Positions 60,123 to 64,000 of a DNA stretch of 64,000 nucleotides are shown here, in pieces. The notes under the pieces are model-generated. The model was not told where the DNA came from. It did not search any database and was given only the letters and a program-made list of their open reading frames with translations. Numbering within the stretch: the stretch's first letter is position 1; the number at the start of each line of letters is the position of its first letter. The position numbers were made by a program, and so were the translations under genes. Origin of the DNA: Amphiura filiformis (lineage: Eukaryota > Echinodermata > Ophiuroidea > Amphilepidida > Amphiuridae); NCBI RefSeq assembly GCF_039555335.1, contig NC_092642.1, positions 17,823,208-17,887,207 on the forward strand. The letters are read 5' to 3'.

Positions 60123-60459
60123 TAATATCTGAAAACTCAATTATCTATTCTTCTAACATCTATCTGAGGTGTGTGACAACTTCATGCATCACACATTATT
60201 ACCGAAATTTTGATATCAAAAGAAAGCACATATTTTATCATAACCCAAGCAAAGTTTAACGCCCAAGATATGTTTCGTTTAGCTGATGTGAAAAAAAAAA
60301 AGACGTAGAAAGCAGTAACCACCAGCAGAAGTATTATGTTGTTATACACGTGTTTCTCTCTCATATAAAAACTAATATTTTAATGGCATGCCTCAATGAA
60401 AGATAGAAAACAGAGTATAAAATAATCTGACCACCCACCTTTAAACCGACTATAAATAA

Positions 60460-61250
60460 ACAAGGGAAGATGCTTACGCATCATAACTGGAACATTCAAA
60501 CATTCAAACATTACAGACTAGCGCACGAGATCAAATTAATGATGCTTAATCGTATTCTTAATATATCAATATGCAGGGGAAAGAAGAATGACACATCGCA
60601 CACTAGCACAATTAAAATTGGCAAAGGTTTCTCAAACATACATATCATACTAGAAAGGTTTATAACCGCATGTTGCACGATTAAACATCAAGTTACAAAT
60701 GGAAACATGACATGCATAGGCAAATACACTAGAGTAAAAACTCCGGACAAACCTACCTGTGTGAGGACTTGAACCCCAGACCTCTCGCTTGCCGGGAGCG
60801 CGCGCTAACCACTGAGCTACACAGACTCTCCCTGATAAACAGGACTCAAGTCTGGTACTTATTGATATGAGCAAACAACACATTACATACCAGTGTGCGA
60901 GATCAATTAATGATACTTAACCGCCAGCCTAATATAATCATACAAACAAAGGAAGAGGCTTACGCATCATACACTGGAACATGGAAACATTCAAACATTA
61001 CAACAACTAGCGCACGAGATCAAATTATTGATGCCTCATCGTTATTCTTAATATACCAATATACAGGGAAAGAAGAATTACGCATCGCACACTAGAACAA
61101 TTAAACATGAATTTACAAATGGAAACATGACATGCATAGGCAGATATACCAGAGTAAAAAACTGGACTTGAATCCCAGACCTCTCGCTTGTCGGGCGAGC
61201 GCTCTAACCGCTGAGCTAAACAGACTGTTCTTAATAAACAGGACTCAAGT
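60460..61250 (-). mobile_element. Two tandem tRNA-derived SINE-like units (copy 2)
   Basis: Counterpart of 32735-33500, with tRNA-like heads at 60755-60826 and 61154-61225 on the minus strand and the same bodies. The first head again pairs well in acceptor and T arms; the second ends in a T run. They lie directly 3' of receptor 4. Confidence 0.7.
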
Positions 61251-61315
61251 CCGGTACTTCATACCATGATGTTACATATGAATGTTTTGGCTACGGACTA
61301 AAGTTGATTTGCTTT

Positions 61316-62407
61316 CTATGATCTAGATATCATAATATTTTCATTCCCATTTCGCGAAGAAGATCTCTTCTTTCTTTTATCAACACGCCTAAAAGCTTCT
61401 ACAAATGCTCTCCTGTATCGTTGGTTGCTTACGCTATACACGAGTGGATTTACTGCCGAATTTAACAGCCACATAACGCGACTAAACCAAAGGATTGTCG
61501 TCGCTGTTTTAGATTCAAACATTCTCTCACCAACCAACCAATACTTGAAATCATCGATATTGTATATTTCATTTGGGCCCCGACATATGAAGAAAATTAT
61601 TCCATTCAAAATTAACATTCTTCCAATTTGATTTCTGGTGCGAAGTATTGTCGTTTGCTTTTCAGAGCTGGTTTCCCCAGTGAGACCGGTCCTTGTACTA
61701 AGCGCGTAAATAATTCTGCCGTACATATATGAAGACAAGATCACTGCAAGAACAAACTGTACAAAGTCAATTGCAGCAAGAGTTGGCCAACACCATGAAC
61801 AATTTGTGACTGCCTTGCAGACAACGAATTTTGCCGCTATATTTTGAAATGTGGTGCTGTTAGACCAATCTATGCATATCGTTTCAGTTTCATAAAAATG
61901 GAGACACACAGAAGCCGAAACCAATGAAATCAACCATGCACTTATTGTCATTCGTACAGTCCAGGTTCTGCCTTTGAGCATTCGATGCGTTATCGGGTGA
62001 CATATTGCCAGATATCTTTCAAATGTGACGAGTGTTATTAAATACACAGATGCAAAATAACATAGGTATGTGATAAGCCAGACTAAAGCACAACCGAAGT
62101 GAAACGACGAAAAAGCAAATTCAATTGGAGTGTTGAAATAACTCCACATGAACCTTATTGTAGTTATAATTAGCAACGTTATATCGCTAACAGCAAGATT
62201 CGATAGGTAGAAGTTGGTAACAGTCCGCATTTCTGGCACGCGATATACAACAAATAAAAGTGCAGCATTTCCGAGAATGCCCAATCCTGCCACAATGGGT
62301 ATGATTACAAGGATGAAGATCTTCTTATAGATAGTGTAAAAGTACGGAACAGCTTCTTCTTCTGAAAGCAATATGTCGCAATCATCATCTGAATGAGTAG
62401 AATTCAT
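61316..62407 (-). CDS. Intact rhodopsin-class GPCR, receptor 4 (363 aa from the conserved start)
   Basis: Single-exon class A receptor. I use the conserved MNSTHS start (62407); an in-frame ATG lies ten codons upstream (62437). Landmarks: GILGN, NLAVSD, FERYLAICHPITHR, SAWLIS, the CKAVTNCSWCW loop cluster and NPLVYSVSNQRYRRAF. TM6 reads FFICRGP, putting arginine at the toggle position where other paralogues have leucine and most class A receptors tryptophan. Two residues before the TM3 cysteine are missing relative to its paralogues (SFHFGCALV versus SFHSGAGCALV), an in-frame 6-base loss. The tail has the KKRSSSRNGNENIMISRS motif. The copy 1 relative (33555-34293) is truncated and frameshifted. 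These odd residues may mean relaxed constraint. Confidence 0.9.
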   Translation of the reverse strand: MNSTHSDDDCDILLSEEEAVPYFYTIYKKIFILVIIPIVAGLGILGNAALLFVVYRVPEMRTVTNFYLSNLAVSDITLLIITTIRFMWSYFNTPIEFAFSSFHFGCALVWLITYLCYFASVYLITLVTFERYLAICHPITHRMLKGRTWTVRMTISAWLISLVSASVCLHFYETETICIDWSNSTTFQNIAAKFVVCKAVTNCSWCWPTLAAIDFVQFVLAVILSSYMYGRIIYALSTRTGLTGETSSEKQTTILRTRNQIGRMLILNGIIFFICRGPNEIYNIDDFKYWLVGERMFESKTATTILWFSRVMWLLNSAVNPLVYSVSNQRYRRAFVEAFRRVDKRKKRSSSRNGNENIMISRS

Positions 62408-62720
62408 TTTCTCGAGTGAACCCTTTAGATTAAGCACTTGTACGCACTATAACACCATATTAAAATATGCCGACTGTTGCAAATTATACTTACTATTCGA
62501 TAATTGAATTAATGTACAGCAAGTGGAAAGTGTGCATCAATTTTTAGAATCCAGTGGGGTAAAATCAAGGCAAACCAACTTTGCCTAAATTTTGTTAAGT
62601 ATTGTATGCAGGTATAACCAAACTTGAACAGAAATGTCCGCAATCAAGCAACAATAATATGAATGCACGCAAAATCTTGATTTAACAGAGCTTAATATTA
62701 ACATTCTCTCTCTTTCTATA

Positions 62721-63020
62721 CCACTCTCAATCTGGTTTTTTCTATCTCTCGTTCATTATTCAAATTAAATTTATTATTTATTTTTGTGTTCATCCGTCTG
62801 CCTTGTTTTCATTCTCTTGGCGTAAATGTGTTTCTATAGTATTTTTGAGCATACCTGTATTTAATGCATACCACTCTCAATCCTTTTTTTCTATCTCTCG
62901 TTCATTATTCAAATTATATTTATTATTTATTTTTGTGTTCATCCGTCTGCCTTGTTCTCATTCTCTTGACGTAAATGTGTTTCTATAGTATTTTTGAGCA
63001 TACGTGTATGTAATGCATCT
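62721..63020. repeat. Tandem duplication, 150 bp x 2
   Basis: Units at 62721 and 62871 both start CCACTCTCAATC and contain TTCATCCGTCTGCCTTGTT and CTATAGTATTTTTGAGCATAC. They are nearly identical and lack coding content. Confidence 0.9.
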
Positions 63021-64000
63021 GGTTGTTTAACCTTTTGGTGATTAGCGGTTCTATAACTTACATCAAACACTAACCTCATACGCCTGACTATGCTACATCA
63101 CACCACCTCCGAATTAAACGCACACGCCATACAAGGAATTGCATCACAAAATGCGATATTATCGTCTGAGACTAAGTGTTGATATTATTGAGGAATCATA
63201 ATTGCTGGTTTATTTAGCAACTCATTTGTTTCCGAATTTCATGAAACATACCAATGCATCACATGCATGCAGCACACCGACCTATATGGTTCACTTTAAA
63301 TTGTCATGGAATATGTTATTGTCAACTACTCGATTCTAACATATCTCTGGATCGAAGAAGGCCTCTCCCGTCCCTGGTCCTCTTAAAGTATGTGACCAAA
63401 AATACATCAGTTAGACGAGACTTACTGTAGCAAAATGTCCCAAACAAATAATATTTAGATTAGATTTCAAGTGGTTTTAATGTTGTATTTTGTAAAGACA
63501 GACAGTCCGAGATAATCAAGATTATTATTAATTGCCATTTTGATACAACATTTTATGTATTTGAAAAGATTGTAAAAGCTACACATTTTGTCAGTTGGTA
63601 ATCATCATGACAAAATATCTACTAAAACACGGGGACGGGAAACTTTCAAATCAATCCAGCTCTACATAAGGCCGCTAAACGCAAATTTAAAAAAAAAAGA
63701 GTAATTACATATTGTTACGAGTCGTTGATTTAAAGTCCAAAAACACGTTAACAATAATCTGAATCTTTAACGAAAAGTAAAATATGATTGAAAGTGATCT
63801 GATACATTAATATAAATACGTGCACTTCATAATCAATCAAATACATGGATTAGGAATGTTACTTTCAGGCAGTCTTCGTCTTGATGATTACAAAGTTCTG
63901 TTGCACTCATTGACTGATGTATATCCTGATTCACTTACCCTGCGAGGATCACTGACCAGCGAAGTTCACTGAAGACGTATAATTATATCCTTTGCGAATA
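63021..64000. other. Non-coding stretch
   Basis: I see no gene, RNA or transposon end in this last kilobase. It is not part of the segmental duplication. Confidence 0.5.

Larger units (their letters stand above)
39758..62040. repeat. Segmental duplication, copy 2
   Basis: Collinear counterpart of 13245-34293. It starts at ACAGATCTACCTACC and continues into the intact receptor at 61316-62407, past the point where copy 1 breaks. It lacks six elements present in copy 1 and carries five of its own. The non-coding stretches 40045-40566, 41383-41944, 49491-50130, 54250-54847, 55832-56414 and 57511-59232 belong to this copy and show no gene. Confidence 0.9.

Noticed and set aside
59969-60259. Plus-strand 96-codon frame
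   Set aside because: It starts inside the TA element and runs across its right end into flank sequence, so it cannot be an element gene or an old host gene.
60650-60883. Minus-strand 77-codon frame containing CVAQWLARAPGKREVWGSSP
   Set aside because: This peptide is the translation of the tRNA-like SINE head (60755-60826). Such frames are common artefacts of tRNA-derived repeats.
1-64000. CRISPR array, operons, ribosome-binding sites or phage genes
   Set aside because: Repeats here are tandem duplications or TIR elements without regular spacers, and gene structure and elements are metazoan.

Overview
This window looks like nuclear DNA of a marine invertebrate animal, probably an echinoderm or another non-vertebrate deuterostome. 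That placement is an inference from three things: AT-rich sequence, a lineage-specific tandem family of single-exon rhodopsin-class GPCRs, and the mix of transposons (Penelope-like element, RTE/CR1-type LINE pieces, many TIR elements and tRNA-derived SINEs). No bacterial operon, phage or viral gene is present. I found no host gene outside the receptor family. Every receptor copy lies on the minus strand. LAYOUT: 0.2-3.9 kb is mostly non-coding, with a short tandem repeat, a small inverted-repeat element and a LINE C-terminal relic. 3.9-9.3 kb holds three receptor pieces and the first intact receptor (8124-9230); part of this stretch is a ~3 kb tandem duplication. 9.3-13.2 kb has paired hairpins, a conserved receptor 5' flank, degenerate TTAGGG-like repeats, a hammerhead-like motif and a decayed RTE-like LINE. 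From about 13.25 to 34.29 kb comes copy 1 of a large segmental duplication. 34.3-39.75 kb is a spacer with intact receptor 2 (34595-35746) and several foldback or tandem repeats. Copy 2 runs from about 39.75 to 62.0 kb and contains intact receptors 3 (48411-49490) and 4 (61316-62407). The remainder is non-coding. THE DUPLICATION AS A TRANSPOSON RECORD: because both copies are in the window, each serves as the empty site for insertions in the other. Copy 1 alone carries a 5'-truncated LINE (13331-14612), a Penelope-like element with hammerhead-like motifs (14826-17721), a TTAA element (17753-18665), a TA element carrying a tRNA-like unit (20470-22189) and two TA MITEs (25697-26112, 32200-32722). 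Copy 2 alone carries an AATT-flanked foldback (40567-41378), a hAT-like element with GAGTCC arrays (45106-46699), a 2.9 kb element with 43-bp TIRs and a tRNA-like unit (50131-53006), an LTR-like element (54852-55827) and a TA element (59235-60122). A LINE piece inside a broken receptor is present in both copies and so predates the duplication. THE RECEPTORS: four intact reading frames and at least seven broken ones show active birth and death. They have class A landmarks (GN in TM1, LAVSD in TM2, ERY, NPxxY) but lack the TM6 toggle tryptophan and the TM5 proline. Ligand and expression cannot be read from the sequence. The two large copies might also be two diverged haplotypes joined by assembly, and this needs a read-depth check.
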